Assembly: GCF_011046975.1 (NCBI RefSeq)
Contig: NZ_CP049253.1
Span: forward strand, 1-64,000
Reading direction: 5' to 3'
Length of the DNA: 64,000 nucleotides
DNA from: Microbacterium amylolyticum
GTDB taxonomy: Bacteria; Actinomycetota; Actinomycetes; Actinomycetales; Microbacteriaceae
This document shows, piece after piece, positions 39,751 through 49,628 of this stretch. Under the pieces are notes generated by a model. It worked only from the letters and a program-made list of their open reading frames with translations, was not told where the DNA came from and did no database searches. Every line of letters starts with the position of its first letter. The stretch's first letter is position 1. Made by a program: the position numbers and the translations under genes.

Positions 39751-40236
39751 TTAGCCCTGGAAGGTCTCGACCTTGATGATCTCGACGGCGATCGACTTGC
39801 CGTTGGGGGCCGTGTAGCTCGTCTTTTCGCCCACCTTGAGACCGTTGATGGCCGTCCCGAGCGGGCTCTGGTCGCTGTACACGTCGAGCTCCGTGCTGCT
39901 GGAGATGGCGCGGCTGCCCAGCAGGAAGCGCTCCTCGTCTCCGAGGATCAGAGCGGTCACGACCGTGCCGGGGCGAGCGACACCGTCGGCCTCTGGCACC
40001 TCGCTGATCTCAGCGTCCTTGAGCATCGCGGTGAGCTGGCGAATGCGCGCTTCCTGTTTGCCCTGTTCGTCCTTGGCCGCGTGGTAGCCGCCGTTCTCCT
40101 TCAGGTCCCCCTCTTCGCGGGCCTCCTGAATGCGATGAGCGATTTCCTCGCGGCCTGTGGTCGAAAGATGTTCGAGCTCGGCTGCGAGGCGATCGTACGC
40201 CTCCTGCGTCAAGAAAGGCGCGTTCTCGTTCGACAC
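39751..40236 (-). CDS. greA: Transcript cleavage factor GreA
   Basis: GreA rescues backtracked RNA polymerase by stimulating transcript cleavage. The 161-residue protein has the N-terminal coiled-coil hairpin (FLTQEAYDRLAAELEHL onward) with the acidic tip residues in the REEGDLKENGGYHAAKDEQGK stretch near 46-66, then the C-terminal FKBP-like domain (ADGVARPGTVV, SPLGTAINGLKVGE). Its stop is 8 bases from the shared terminator. Confidence 0.95.
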   Translation of the reverse strand: MSNENAPFLTQEAYDRLAAELEHLSTTGREEIAHRIQEAREEGDLKENGGYHAAKDEQGKQEARIRQLTAMLKDAEISEVPEADGVARPGTVVTALILGDEERFLLGSRAISSSTELDVYSDQSPLGTAINGLKVGEKTSYTAPNGKSIAVEIIKVETFQG

Positions 40237-40288
40237 GATGGTTCTCCTTTAGGACTCGGAAGATCCGAGATGCGGTATCCGGAAGAAT

Positions 40289-40693
40289 TTACCGGAGGGC
40301 GCAGGTGTTGACGAATCCCGTTGTCGCCTCGGCGACGGTGGGAATGGTCTCGGTGTAGTCAGTGTGGACTCTGTCGTTCGCAGGAAGCTCGACAACTTTC
40401 CATCCGACAACGCCGAACTCTTCGTCGAGGGCTTCGAGTGTGCACACAACCGGCGCGTTTCGGGAGGAGGTCACGCGGAATGTCACGGATACCTGCTCGG
40501 CGGAGGTCACGCGAAAGCCGAGGTCGTCGTAATCGACCGTTCCCGTGGTCTGCTGGGGGACCATCCACAGCAGGTACCCGAGGATCACCGCCGCCACGAT
40601 GCCGCCGCCGATCCACGGGGCTAGACGGGCACCGTTTCGTGATCGACCGTAGCGGTCGTCGAGCTTCGCGTTGATCGAAGCAGGTGTTGTCAC
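40289..40693 (-). CDS. DUF4307 membrane-anchored protein
   Basis: A 134-residue actinobacterial DUF4307 protein. The N-terminus RYGRSRNGARLAPW precedes one membrane segment (about residues 29-46), followed by an extracytoplasmic beta-rich domain (VDYDDLGFRVTSAEQVSVTF) with two cysteines that may pair. Function unknown. Divergent to the small membrane-protein gene at 40763 and in the same direction as greA downstream; in many Actinobacteria it neighbours greA or mca. Confidence 0.87.
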   Translation of the reverse strand: MTTPASINAKLDDRYGRSRNGARLAPWIGGGIVAAVILGYLLWMVPQQTTGTVDYDDLGFRVTSAEQVSVTFRVTSSRNAPVVCTLEALDEEFGVVGWKVVELPANDRVHTDYTETIPTVAEATTGFVNTCALR

Positions 40694-40762
40694 GAGGACC
40701 TCTCAGGCGCTAACGGAATAGGCTGGAACCAGATTATCGGCCCTGAACGATGGAGCAGCTGG

Positions 40763-41053
40763 ATGCACGCCCTCTTTGCCCTCGTCCCCGCAGGCTTGCA
40801 AGACGGCCCGCTCCCCGAAATGACGGTTGACCCGGAATCGGTCACGCCCGGCCCGGTGGGTTTTCTGTGGATGGCTATCCTCGTTCTCGCCGTTGTCCTG
40901 CTCGTCATCTCGATGCTGCGCCGCGTGCGTCGTGTGCGCTACCGCGCTGAGGTCACCGAAATGTTGGACGCCGAAGAAGCGGCGGCCCGCGAAAACAGCG
41001 AGGAAAGCGGCGACGACGCCGTAGAGGACACCGAGCCTACGACCCCGCGTTAA
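40763..41053 (+). CDS. Small single-span membrane protein
   Basis: A 96-residue protein with one clear membrane segment (about residues 33-53), a basic stop-transfer sequence RRVRRVRYR and an acidic C-terminal tail. No enzymatic motif is visible. A GGAGCAGCTGG sequence offers a ribosome-binding site. The last 17 bases overlap convergently with the end of the hemolysin III-type gene. Confidence 0.75.
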   Translation: MHALFALVPAGLQDGPLPEMTVDPESVTPGPVGFLWMAILVLAVVLLVISMLRRVRRVRYRAEVTEMLDAEEAAARENSEESGDDAVEDTEPTTPR

Positions 41054-41789
41054 ACGCGGGGTTGAGGGCGATCAGCAGCGCGCCCGTCCAATGGCAGAGG
41101 AACGCCAGCACGGTGCACACGTGGAAGATCTCGTGGAAGCCGAAGTGGTTCGGCCACGGGTTCGGACGCTTGATCGCGTAGACGACGGCGCCGCCGGAGT
41201 ACAGCAGCCCACCGACGATGACCAGGATCATCATCGCCACGTTCGCCCGGAAGAGATCGGGCATGTACATCACGGCTGCCCATCCGAGCGCGAGGTAGAG
41301 GGCGACGTAGAGCCAGCGCGGGGCACCGATCCAGAGAACACGGAACAGGATGCCCAGGAGCGCCCCGCCCCAGACGGCGCTCAGGAGGATCACGCTCTTC
41401 TCCGGCGGCAACGCGAGAACGCCGATGGGCGTGTAGGTACCGGCAATCAGCAGCAGAATGTTCGCGTGGTCGATGCGCTTGAGGACGGCCTTGGTCGCAG
41501 GCTTCCAGTTGAAGCGGTGATACACCGCGGAGTTGCCGAACAAGAGCAGTGACGACGCCATAAACACGGCGGAAGCCCACTTCGCAGCAGACCCGTCGGC
41601 GAGCGCGATGAGCACGATGCCGGCGATGAGGGCAACAGGAGCCGTTCCCGCGTGAATCCAGCCACGCCAGGTGGGTTTGAGATCTTCCGCGGGTACGGCA
41701 TCCGCTTCGATCAACGGCAAATGGGGCATCGACGCTTCGTCCGAGCCGTCTGCGTGTTCCGGGTTCTCAGGCGTGGCGCGCGAGGTCAT
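41037..41789 (-). CDS. Hemolysin III/YqfA-family (PAQR) membrane protein
   Basis: A 250-residue protein of the PAQR-like hemolysin III family with seven predicted membrane segments. The conserved metal-ligand pattern is visible as SAVYHRFNW near residue 88, RIDHANILLLIAGTYTP near 105 and HEIFHVCTVLAFLCHW near the C-terminus. Despite the name, most members are not proven haemolysins. The first ~40 residues are a variable polar tail. The 3' end overlaps the preceding convergent gene. Confidence 0.9.
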   Translation of the reverse strand: MTSRATPENPEHADGSDEASMPHLPLIEADAVPAEDLKPTWRGWIHAGTAPVALIAGIVLIALADGSAAKWASAVFMASSLLLFGNSAVYHRFNWKPATKAVLKRIDHANILLLIAGTYTPIGVLALPPEKSVILLSAVWGGALLGILFRVLWIGAPRWLYVALYLALGWAAVMYMPDLFRANVAMMILVIVGGLLYSGGAVVYAIKRPNPWPNHFGFHEIFHVCTVLAFLCHWTGALLIALNPAFNAGS

Positions 41790-41878
41790 TTGCTGAGGTT
41801 ACGTGTCGTCATATTCCGTCAGCGACACATGTGGCGGCGTTTTTTCCGGGGTCTGCGAGGTATCGTCATCGAGTGGTG

Positions 41879-42661
41879 ATGAGCGTGAGGTCGGAGGAGG
41901 GCAGAGGCCCCCTCTATCGCCTGTATGCGTCGCGTCTGCGGCGTCAGATCGATCCGGAACGCGTGCCGAGGCACGTGGCGATGATGATCGACGGTAACCG
42001 GCGCTGGGCGCGTCAACTCGGTTATGAGACACCTGCGCACGGGCACCGCGCTGGCGCCGCGAAGATGGTCGACTTTCTTGAGTGGTGCGACAGCCTCAAC
42101 GTTGAGGTCGTCACGCTGTACCTGCTGTCGAACGACAACGTGCTCAAGCGCGACAGCGCGGAGCTCGGGGACCTCATTGAGATCATCGCCGGGCTTGCTG
42201 GTCGGCTCTCGCGGCGTGGTGATTGGCGTGTGCAGCACGTCGGTCGTGAAGACAATCTTCCCGATTTCCTCGTCCAGTCGTTGCGCGATGCCCGGGAGCG
42301 GACCCGCGATAATACGGGGCTGCACGTGAACCTTGCCGTTGGCTACGGTGGTCGCTACGAGATCGTGGATGCGGTGCGCCGCATCATTCAGAAGCACCAT
42401 GAGGGCGGCGGAAGCCTCGAGGAACTTGCCGAATCGTTGACGCCGGAAGAGATCGGCGAGCACCTGTACACGCGCGGTCAGCGCGACCCGGACCTCGTCG
42501 TGCGTACATCGGGGGAGCAGCGCCTGAGTGATTTTCTCCTGTGGCAGACCGCTCACAGCGAGTTCTACTTCGTTGAGGCTCTGGGGCCGGATCTACGCGA
42601 AGTCGATTTCCTCCGCGCTATTCGCGATTACGGAACGCGCGATCGCCGTTTCGGTCGCTGA
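41879..42661 (+). CDS. uppS: Isoprenyl diphosphate synthase (UppS family)
   Basis: A cis-prenyltransferase that makes the long-chain polyprenyl diphosphate carrier used by MraY and MurG. The family signatures are HVAMMIDGNRRWARQLG (about residues 24-40, catalytic aspartate), HGHRAGA, LYLLSNDN near 80, NLAVGYGGRYEI near 155 and RTSGEQRLSDFLLWQTAHSE near 215-234. ATG at 41879 gives 260 residues; GTG codons at 41873 and 41876 in the same frame are equally possible starts. Actinobacteria often have two such enzymes, so product chain length is open. Confidence 0.92.
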   Translation: MSVRSEEGRGPLYRLYASRLRRQIDPERVPRHVAMMIDGNRRWARQLGYETPAHGHRAGAAKMVDFLEWCDSLNVEVVTLYLLSNDNVLKRDSAELGDLIEIIAGLAGRLSRRGDWRVQHVGREDNLPDFLVQSLRDARERTRDNTGLHVNLAVGYGGRYEIVDAVRRIIQKHHEGGGSLEELAESLTPEEIGEHLYTRGQRDPDLVVRTSGEQRLSDFLLWQTAHSEFYFVEALGPDLREVDFLRAIRDYGTRDRRFGR

Positions 42662-42708
42662 CGTTTCGTGTGTGAACGCGCGATGAAATTCGGGGCAGAG
42701 GTCTTCCG

Positions 42709-42726
42709 AATCACACCGGTGTGATT
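42709..42726. promoter_or_regulatory. Perfect 18-bp palindrome upstream of the PIN-PhoH gene
   Basis: AATCACACC followed directly by its reverse complement GGTGTGATT. It sits in the 178-base gap between uppS and the PIN-PhoH gene, about 115 bases before the start codon, where an operator would be expected. The regulator is not recognisable. Confidence 0.5.
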
Positions 42727-42839
42727 TAACGTCGACGCATCGGGCAAAGCGTCCGATCGAGTCGGCCTTCTGGATTGCGACTCGTGGTCTTTGGCCGACG
42801 CGAGAGTCCGGGCACTGCCCGGCCAGAGGGGAGTCGGCC

Positions 42840-44207
42840 GTGACCGCAGCCACAGAAAAGGCCACCCGCGCAAGCGTTTCGAAGAAGAACGCGGGGGAGC
42901 AGGAGTCGGAACAGACTCTGCGTACCTACGTTCTCGACACGTCAGTTCTGCTGAGCGATCCGCGGGCGTTGTTCCGCTTCGCTGAGCACTCCGTTGTCAT
43001 CCCCGTCGTGGTGATCTCCGAGCTGGAGGGCAAGCGTCACGATCCCGAGATCGGTTACTTCGCGCGTGCGGCTCTGCGTCATCTCGACGAGCTTCGCGTC
43101 GACAACGGCCGGCTTGACTTTCCTGTTCCCACGCCGGGCGGCGGAACACTCCGCGTTGAGCTCAATAGTTCGAACCAGGAGATCCTCCCGAGCGGCATGC
43201 GGCAGGGAGACAACGATGCGCGCATCCTCGCCGTCGCCGCCAATCTCGCATCGGATGGTCTGGCCGTCACAATCGTCTCGAAAGACGTTCCGATGCGCGT
43301 CAAGGCATCGGCGCTCGGCCTCACCGCCGAGGAGTATCTCGCCGAGCAGGCGGTTGATTCCGGTTGGACGGGCATCGCCACGCTCGCCCTTTCGGGGGAT
43401 GAGATGTCCGATTTGTACGAGGCTGAGGTCTCCATGCACGAGGACAGCCAGGGCATCCCCGTGAATACGGGGCTCATCATCCAGTCCGAGCGCGGCTCCG
43501 CTCTGGGGCGCGTGACAGGGTCCGATGGTGAATTTCGGCTGGTGCGCGGGGACAGGGACGTCTTCGGTCTTCATGGTCGCTCCGCTGAGCAGCGCGTTGC
43601 CATCGACCTCCTCCTCGACCCACGCGTTGGCATCGTTTCGCTCGGTGGCCGAGCCGGAACCGGGAAATCGGCCCTTGCGCTGTGTGCGGGGCTTGAGGCG
43701 GTTCTCGAGCGTCAGCAGCAAAAGCGCATCATCGTCTTCCGTCCCCTGTTCGCGGTGGGCGGCCAGGAACTCGGTTATCTCCCCGGTGATCAGTCGGAGA
43801 AGATGAACCCCTGGGGTCAGGCGGTGTACGACACGCTCGGATCGGTTGTCTCCGAGAACGTCATCGACGAGGTGATGCAGCGCGGAATCCTCGAGGTTCT
43901 TCCGCTGACGCACATCCGTGGTCGATCGTTGCACGATGCATTCGTCATCGTGGACGAGGCGCAGTCGCTCGAGCGCAACGTTCTCCTGACGGTTCTCAGT
44001 CGCATCGGACAGAACTCGCGCGTTGTTTTGACACATGATGTCCAGCAGCGAGACAACCTCCGCGTTGGGCGGCACGATGGCGTTGCCAGTGTGATCGAAA
44101 CGCTCAAGGGCAACGATTTGTTTGGTCACGTGACCCTGACGCGATCCGAGCGGTCCGAGATCGCTGCGCTGGTCACGAGCCTGCTCGACGGGGACGAACT
44201 CAGCTGA
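42840..44207 (+). CDS. PIN domain-PhoH ATPase fusion (PhoH2-type)
   Basis: A 455-residue protein that joins an N-terminal PIN ribonuclease domain ([13 protein letters not shown] near residue 32, SELEGKR near 62, then NDARILAVA near 125 and SKDVPMR near 145 supplying the acidic metal ligands) to a C-terminal PhoH-type P-loop ATPase ([13 protein letters not shown] near 272; DEAQSLE near 370). Characterised PhoH2 proteins are RNA helicase/RNases. The GTG start at 42840 follows AGGGGAG. A palindromic candidate operator lies upstream and a strong terminator downstream. Confidence 0.92.
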   Translation: MTAATEKATRASVSKKNAGEQESEQTLRTYVLDTSVLLSDPRALFRFAEHSVVIPVVVISELEGKRHDPEIGYFARAALRHLDELRVDNGRLDFPVPTPGGGTLRVELNSSNQEILPSGMRQGDNDARILAVAANLASDGLAVTIVSKDVPMRVKASALGLTAEEYLAEQAVDSGWTGIATLALSGDEMSDLYEAEVSMHEDSQGIPVNTGLIIQSERGSALGRVTGSDGEFRLVRGDRDVFGLHGRSAEQRVAIDLLLDPRVGIVSLGGRAGTGKSALALCAGLEAVLERQQQKRIIVFRPLFAVGGQELGYLPGDQSEKMNPWGQAVYDTLGSVVSENVIDEVMQRGILEVLPLTHIRGRSLHDAFVIVDEAQSLERNVLLTVLSRIGQNSRVVLTHDVQQRDNLRVGRHDGVASVIETLKGNDLFGHVTLTRSERSEIAALVTSLLDGDELS

Positions 44208-44211
44208 GTAT

Positions 44212-44244
44212 GGGTGTGGGGCCGCGAGCCGCGGCCCCACACCC
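44212..44244. terminator. Terminator between PIN-PhoH gene and prolyl oligopeptidase remnant
   Basis: A perfect 15-base-pair stem (GGGTGTGGGGCCGCG with its complement) with a 3-base loop between convergent genes. Confidence 0.85.
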
Positions 44245-44249
44245 ACCGC

Positions 44250-45222
44250 TCATGCGAGCGTCAGCCCCGTATCGTGCGCGGCGAATGCCAGCTGGTCAGC
44301 GAAGAGATGCTCGGCAACGGCGAAGAGATCATCGAACACGTTCTGTTTGCGTTCCTTCGTTCCCTGACGGTGCCACTCGGCGCCGTACTCTCCTCCTCCG
44401 CGGAGGTGGGGAACGACGAGGGTTCCGCCGGCGCTCTTCGCTCGGATGATCCTCGTCGCCGTGCGCGGTGCGGACGCCGTGCGCGGCAGCGCTTCGCTGC
44501 CCGTGACGCGGTTCCCGGACACGGTAAAGCGATGACGGGTTCCCGGGTCCGTGAAGCTTGTCGTCGTCACGAAAACGATGTCTGTTTCGGTCGTCGCGTC
44601 TGACGCCGTCACGCTGATGCCCTGGCCGAGGGGAAGGGCATCACCCAGCACACCGTCGTCTGATGCCAGCTGCATTCTGTGGGACGCATCGTGCGAGTAC
44701 GTGAGAACGAGGCCTGAGGCGGTCAGCCCCGCGTCGAGAAGCACATCTTCGTCGTGTTCAGGGACGATGTCGGAGCTCTCGCCGGTGGTGAGATCGATCG
44801 CTATCAGACGGTACCGCGCAGCGTCATCATCGGTGATGACCAGGAGCTTGCCCGCACGGATACCGATCGCGGTGCGTTCGACGTCGTGCCCCGCGGCGAT
44901 GAGGCGAGGCAAGACCAGCGGCATCGTCTGCGACAACGAGGACGTCCTGATTTTCCCCGTTGCCATGCCAAGCGAAGAGTCGTCCGCCGCGTTGATGCGG
45001 GATGCCGCGCGCTTTCTGCGCGAGAAGCGTGCCCACGCGCTCACGGAAGGCGTTGCGGGCGGGAAGGGCCTCGAGAATCGGTTCCGCGAACGCATTCTGT
45101 GCGGCAACGAACTCCCGAGTTTCTTCGCTGTCGGGGTTCTCTAACCAGCGGTAGGGGGCGGGGACCTGATGGCCGTGTGCGCGGTCGATCGTGTCGTCGC
45201 GTCGAGCGGAGGGAAAGGGCAT
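44250..45222 (-). pseudogene. Decayed prolyl oligopeptidase (S9 family)
   Basis: The 5' end, from ATG 45222, encodes the typical oligopeptidase start ([19 protein letters not shown]), but the beta-propeller then continues in a different frame ([18 protein letters not shown] onward), with the shift somewhere around 44950. The remaining coding sequence jumps to the hydrolase-domain segment [19 protein letters not shown] followed by KQNVFDDL and soon stops at 44250. An intact member is about 700 residues; here much of the propeller and everything beyond the VFDDL helix, including the catalytic Ser, Asp and His region, is missing. The gene cannot make a working peptidase. Confidence 0.85.
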
Positions 45223-45243
45223 CCAGCCAGACTATTGCCGGAC

Positions 45244-45285
45244 ACACGTGGGGGCGGCGAGCATCAGCTCGCCGCCCCCACGTGT
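45244..45285 (-). terminator. Terminator downstream of fumC
   Basis: A perfect 19-base-pair stem (ACACGTGGGGGCGGCGAGC and its complement) around a 4-base loop, 8 bases after the fumC stop on the minus strand. Confidence 0.88.
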
Positions 45286-45293
45286 TCGTGAGA

Positions 45294-46688
45294 TTAGCCC
45301 GGGCGGGTCATCGACAGAAGGTCGAGCTTCTCGTCGAGCACCTCTTCCGAGATCTCGCCGCGCTCGACATAGCCGAGGTCGATCACTGCCTCGCGCACCG
45401 TGATGCCCTTGGCAACAGAGTGCTTGGCGATCTTGGCGGCGGCTTCGTATCCGATGACCTTGTTCAGCGGGGTCACGATCGAGGGGCTCATCCCCGCGAG
45501 CGCCGTGACGCGCTCCGTGTTCACCGTGAGGCCGTCGACCGTCTTGTCCGCGAGAACGCGCATGGCGTTCGCCAGCAGGCGGATCGATTCGAGGAGCGCC
45601 GTTCCCATGACGGGGATCGCAACATTCAGCTCGAAGGCGCCCGATGCGCCACCCCAGGCGATTGTCGCATCGTTGCCGATGACGCGTCCGCAGACCATCA
45701 GCACGGCCTCCGGCACGACGGGGTTGACCTTACCGGGCATGATCGAGGAGCCCGGCTGCAGATCGGGAAGGTGCAGCTCGCCGAGGCCCGTGTTGGGGCC
45801 GGATCCCATCCAGCGCAGATCGTTGTTGATCTTTGTGAGCGAAACAGCGATCGTCCGCAGCGCGCCGGAAGCTTCGACGAGACCGTCTCGGTTGGCCTGT
45901 GCCTCGAAGTGGTCAACGGCCTCGGTCAGGGGCAAACCCGTTTCGGCGACGAGGTTCGCGATGACCTTTTGGGGGAACCCCAGGGGAGTGTTGATGCCTG
46001 TGCCCGTTGCTGTTCCGCCCTGCGGAACTTCGGCGACGCGCGGCAGAGCCGACTGAATGCGCTCAACGCCCAGGCGCATCTGACGTGCGTAGCCGCCGAA
46101 CTCCTGGCCGAGCGTGACGGGGGTGGCGTCCATCAGGTGTGTACGCCCCGGCTTGACGACGCTCTTCCATGCCGTGGCCTTCTTGGCGAACGCGGTCTCG
46201 AGGTGCTCGAGCGCCGGGATGAGGTCGGTGATGAGTGCTTCGGTCACGGCAACATGGACCGAGGTTGGGAAAACATCGTTCGACGACTGCGATGCGTTGA
46301 CGTGGTCGTTTGGGTGAACCTCGGCGCCGAGCTTCTGCGTCGCCAGCGACGAAAGCACCTCGTTCATGTTCATGTTCGACGACGTTCCCGAGCCCGTCTG
46401 GAACGTGTCGACGGGGAAGTGGGCGTCGTAGTTACCCGTGACAACCTGGTCTGCTGCCCACGCGATGGCATCGGCGATATCGCCGTCCAGCGTTCCCAGA
46501 TCCTTGTTCGCCAGCGCCGCAGCCTTCTTGATGCGGGCGAGAGCGGCGATGTGGCGCGACTCGAGGCCGGTGCCGGAGATGGGGAAGTTTTCGACGGCGC
46601 GCTGGGTCTGTGCGCGGTACAGCGCGTCCTTTGGGACGCGCACCTCGCCCATCGTGTCGTGTTCGATGCGGTACTCGATATCGGTCAC
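45294..46688 (-). CDS. fumC: Class II fumarate hydratase
   Basis: The TCA-cycle enzyme converting fumarate to malate, oxygen-stable class II. The GTG at 46688 has a GGAGG ribosome-binding site 9 bases upstream and starts [16 protein letters not shown] (464 residues). Signature elements: [17 protein letters not shown] near residue 98, [19 protein letters not shown] near 127-145, [10 protein letters not shown] near 185 and the catalytic-serine loop [11 protein letters not shown] near 320. Lies upstream of the hairpin that ends this transcript; the carbonic anhydrase gene ends 20 bases before its start. Confidence 0.95.
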   Translation of the reverse strand: MTDIEYRIEHDTMGEVRVPKDALYRAQTQRAVENFPISGTGLESRHIAALARIKKAAALANKDLGTLDGDIADAIAWAADQVVTGNYDAHFPVDTFQTGSGTSSNMNMNEVLSSLATQKLGAEVHPNDHVNASQSSNDVFPTSVHVAVTEALITDLIPALEHLETAFAKKATAWKSVVKPGRTHLMDATPVTLGQEFGGYARQMRLGVERIQSALPRVAEVPQGGTATGTGINTPLGFPQKVIANLVAETGLPLTEAVDHFEAQANRDGLVEASGALRTIAVSLTKINNDLRWMGSGPNTGLGELHLPDLQPGSSIMPGKVNPVVPEAVLMVCGRVIGNDATIAWGGASGAFELNVAIPVMGTALLESIRLLANAMRVLADKTVDGLTVNTERVTALAGMSPSIVTPLNKVIGYEAAAKIAKHSVAKGITVREAVIDLGYVERGEISEEVLDEKLDLLSMTRPG

Positions 46689-46707
46689 GTCTGCGATCCT
46701 CCGTTGA

Positions 46708-47364
46708 TCAGGATTTCGGGGCGTCCTCGCCGACGCCGATGGCGACGTCGGGCACAACAGTGCCTTCCGCCAAGCGGTAGTTTGCTCCCACGATTCCGAC
46801 GCGACCGCTCGCGATTGCGTCGCTGATGAGCTCAGACGAGTGCAGAACGTTTGTCACCGTTTCACGCAGGTGCAATTGGCCGACCCGCCACGGACTGAGT
46901 TCTTCCGGGCTTCCTTCTTCTGTGAGCTCGCGCTTGGCGCGCTGCACGGACGGAACGATCGGAGAAATCTGGCGCCAAATCGCGGGCGGCAGTAGGGGCG
47001 CATCGGGTTCGAGGCTATTGATGGCGGCGAGAACTGCGCCACATTCATCGTGTCCGAGAACAACGATGAGCGGAACTTCGAGAACACCGACGGCGTACTC
47101 GATCGACCCCATGATCGACTCGCCCGTGACCTGGCCGGCATTGCGGACAACGAACAGGTCGCCGAGCCCCATGTCGAAGATGATCTCCGCGGAGAGACGA
47201 GAGTCGCTGCACCCGAACAAGACCGCTGAGGGTCGTTGTGCAGCGGCGATTTCGTGTCGACGTCGGACGTCTTGGTGGGGATGGCTGAGTTCACCGGCGA
47301 CGAAGCGCCTGTTGCCATCCAACATTCCCTGCCATGCTTGCGCGGGTGTCAGCGTCTGGGTCAT
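46708..47364 (-). CDS. Beta-class carbonic anhydrase
   Basis: A 218-residue zinc enzyme interconverting CO2 and bicarbonate. Zinc ligands and catalytic dyad appear in [11 protein letters not shown] (about residues 50-60) and [12 protein letters not shown] near 103. An N-terminal arm ([16 protein letters not shown]) is typical of beta-CAs. Start overlaps the upstream DUF4245 gene by ATGA, and fumC follows, so the three genes plus xseB may be co-transcribed. Confidence 0.93.
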   Translation of the reverse strand: MTQTLTPAQAWQGMLDGNRRFVAGELSHPHQDVRRRHEIAAAQRPSAVLFGCSDSRLSAEIIFDMGLGDLFVVRNAGQVTGESIMGSIEYAVGVLEVPLIVVLGHDECGAVLAAINSLEPDAPLLPPAIWRQISPIVPSVQRAKRELTEEGSPEELSPWRVGQLHLRETVTNVLHSSELISDAIASGRVGIVGANYRLAEGTVVPDVAIGVGEDAPKS

Positions 47365-48014
47365 TCTGATTGCTCCTTCTGCAGGACAGTGACATCGTTC
47401 GACAAAGCCGAAGCGATCGTAGCGGCGTCATCGGCGCCAACTCGCCCGTAAAGCAGGATGTGGTCTGTGCCCGCCTGCACGCTGAGCGCGTAGGTCAGCT
47501 CACCACGGTCGGTTTCCGCGTCGCCCAGGTCATACTCGGTCCAGGTCACGCCGTCGATCGTCTGTTCACCGGTGGGGCGCGCGCCTCCCAGCGTTTGGGC
47601 GACCCACGTCTCATTTCCGTCGAGGGCCTGCGCGAAACGCAGGAACGAGCGGTCGGCGCCCGGGATCTGGTTGTAGGTGATGGACCAGACGGTGGGAGAT
47701 CCTGCTTGGATCTCTGCGGTGTTCACGCCCCAACCCGACGGCGCATCGGGGACGACAACACTGCGCTGGAACTGGGTTTCGGCCTGGTGTGCGATGTTCT
47801 CGACATCGATGGCTGGCGGATCCGCCAGCTCACCGCGAGGCACTCCGAAGTAGATGATCGCCACGATCGCCAGCGTCGAGCCGAGGGCGATCAGCAGGTT
47901 CTTGACGGACTTGCTCTGCCGGTACCGGCGAGTGTTTTCCGCCTTGCGCGCTGCGGTCTCTTCCGGGGTCTCGGGGCGCCCGAGATGGGCGACAACGCGA
48001 GGTTCCTTCGCCAT
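47361..48014 (-). CDS. DUF4245 membrane-anchored protein
   Basis: A 217-residue actinobacterial DUF4245 protein: basic N-terminus (ETAARKAENTRRYRQSKSVK), one membrane segment near residues 40-57, then an extracytoplasmic domain. Function unknown. In many Actinobacteria it is encoded next to xseB or glpX, as here. ATG at 48014 overlaps the xseB stop; the stop overlaps the carbonic anhydrase start. Confidence 0.87.
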   Translation of the reverse strand: MAKEPRVVAHLGRPETPEETAARKAENTRRYRQSKSVKNLLIALGSTLAIVAIIYFGVPRGELADPPAIDVENIAHQAETQFQRSVVVPDAPSGWGVNTAEIQAGSPTVWSITYNQIPGADRSFLRFAQALDGNETWVAQTLGGARPTGEQTIDGVTWTEYDLGDAETDRGELTYALSVQAGTDHILLYGRVGADDAATIASALSNDVTVLQKEQSE

Positions 48015-48250
48015 CAGACGTTCTCCTCGGCAGCGGTTTCCGCCTGTGTCCGTGCGGCGTCGAGGCGCCGTTTTGCGCCGAGCAACCATTCCTCGCACCG
48101 CGCGGCGAGAGCTTCGCCGCGCTCCCAGAGGGCGAGGGAATGTTCGAGCGTCGGCGCGCCCTGCTCGAGTTCGGCCACAACGCGCGCGAGCTCGTCACGC
48201 GCCTGTTCGAACGAGAGGGACGAGACGTCGGGGGCAGGCTGCTCGGTCAT
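48014..48250 (-). CDS. xseB: Exodeoxyribonuclease VII small subunit
   Basis: The 78-residue helical small subunit of ExoVII, which assembles onto the XseA subunit. The family pattern [21 protein letters not shown] with [22 protein letters not shown] is clear. Start at ATG 48250, 50 bases downstream of the xseA stop. Short length is normal. Confidence 0.92.
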   Translation of the reverse strand: MTEQPAPDVSSLSFEQARDELARVVAELEQGAPTLEHSLALWERGEALAARCEEWLLGAKRRLDAARTQAETAAEENV

Positions 48251-48299
48251 CGGATCTATCCTACGTCGCGCTGATGATGGTGCTGTCGTCCAGCGGGGG

Positions 48300-49577
48300 C
48301 TAAGACGCAGACTCAGCGGCGCCATCCGACGTTGCCAGGATCGCGCCGCTTTCGACGGTCACCGTGAGGTGCGTTCCGGCGGGAGCCTGCGCCGCATTGC
48401 GAACGATCTCGCCGTTCGGGAACTGGGCGATTGCGTAGCCCCGCGCGAGCGTCGACGCGGGGGAGAGCGCGGTGAGGGACGCGCGCAGTTGAGCGGTGCG
48501 CAGCTCGCCGCGTTCGATCATCCGGGCGGAGCGATCTTGCCCCTTCGACACCAGAAGCGCGATCTCGTGCGCTCGGTCACGGATAAGTGAGTCGGGATCG
48601 CGCAGGGACGGGCGTGAGCGCATCTGTTCGAGCTGCTGAATGCCGTGCCGCACCTGCTGCGTTAGCCGCATCGTTAGCCTCGAGCGCAGGTCGGCGATGA
48701 GTGCTCGCTGCTCACCCACATCGGGGACAACGCGCTTGGCCGCGTCGGTGGGAGTCGAAGCGCGCAGGTCCGCGACGTCATCCAGAAGGGGGCGGTCGTT
48801 TTCATGGCCGATAGCGCTGACCACCGGCGTCTGGGCCGCCGCGACGGCGCGCACGAGGCGTTCATCGCTGAAACCAAGAAGCGTCTGCGGGTCGCCGCCT
48901 CCGCGCGCGATGATGATCACATCGATCGACGGGTCTGCGTCCAAGATCGCGAGAGCCTCGATGATTTCGGCAACGCTGCGTTCGCCCTGCACCGTTGCAT
49001 GGATCGTGCGGAACTCCACTTGTGGCCAGCGCAGCTGGCTATTGCGCAGCACGTCCTTCTCGGCGTCCGAGTGCGCCCCCGTGATCAGGCCGATCCGATG
49101 AGGGAGAAACGGCAGCGGGCGCTTGCGGGCCGGGTCGAACAGGCCCTCTTCGCGGAGCGCGCGCCGAAGCCGCTCCAGGCGCTCGAGCTGCGCGCCGATT
49201 CCGACGTGCCGCATCGCCGTGACCTGAAACGAGAACGATCCGCGCTTGGTGAAGTAATCGGCCTTTAGACACGCCACGACGTGATCGCCCACCTGGAAGT
49301 CGTCCTCGAGGCGGCGCAGCACGCTCGACCACAGCTGGATAGACACCTGAGCGTCGGAGAGTAGGTCTTTCATCCCGCCGAAGACGTTTCCGCCGCGCTT
49401 GTTCCACTGGGTGATTTCGCCCTCCACCCACACGGCGCCCCACCGATCGATTGCCGCCTTGATCGTCTGGTTTAAGCGTGCAATCGACGTCGGGTGCTCG
49501 GGGCCGGAGTCGCGCGGCGATACCGCATCGGACGGCGGGACGTCGCCCGGGCTCTGTTGCGGCTGAAAACTCGTCAC
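48300..49577 (-). CDS. xseA: Exodeoxyribonuclease VII large subunit
   Basis: The 425-residue catalytic subunit of ExoVII, which degrades single-stranded DNA. N-terminal OB fold ([22 protein letters not shown], about 49-70) is followed by the nuclease domain with [16 protein letters not shown] near 150, the [18 protein letters not shown] core near 205 and the [27 protein letters not shown] motif near 235. GTG start at 49577 was chosen because the family similarity begins here; the frame extends far upstream antisense to ispH. It faces ispH across 51 bases. Confidence 0.94.
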   Translation of the reverse strand: MTSFQPQQSPGDVPPSDAVSPRDSGPEHPTSIARLNQTIKAAIDRWGAVWVEGEITQWNKRGGNVFGGMKDLLSDAQVSIQLWSSVLRRLEDDFQVGDHVVACLKADYFTKRGSFSFQVTAMRHVGIGAQLERLERLRRALREEGLFDPARKRPLPFLPHRIGLITGAHSDAEKDVLRNSQLRWPQVEFRTIHATVQGERSVAEIIEALAILDADPSIDVIIIARGGGDPQTLLGFSDERLVRAVAAAQTPVVSAIGHENDRPLLDDVADLRASTPTDAAKRVVPDVGEQRALIADLRSRLTMRLTQQVRHGIQQLEQMRSRPSLRDPDSLIRDRAHEIALLVSKGQDRSARMIERGELRTAQLRASLTALSPASTLARGYAIAQFPNGEIVRNAAQAPAGTHLTVTVESGAILATSDGAAESAS

Positions 49578-49628
49578 ATGTTCAGCGTATTCGGCGAGGG
49601 CAGAGGAAGCGCATCGTAGGCTGGGAAC

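Noticed and set aside
42724-42733. ATTTAACGTC upstream of the PIN-PhoH gene resembles the right half of the array site.
   Set aside because: No GGAGTTC before it and no cassette structure nearby; the match is eight bases.
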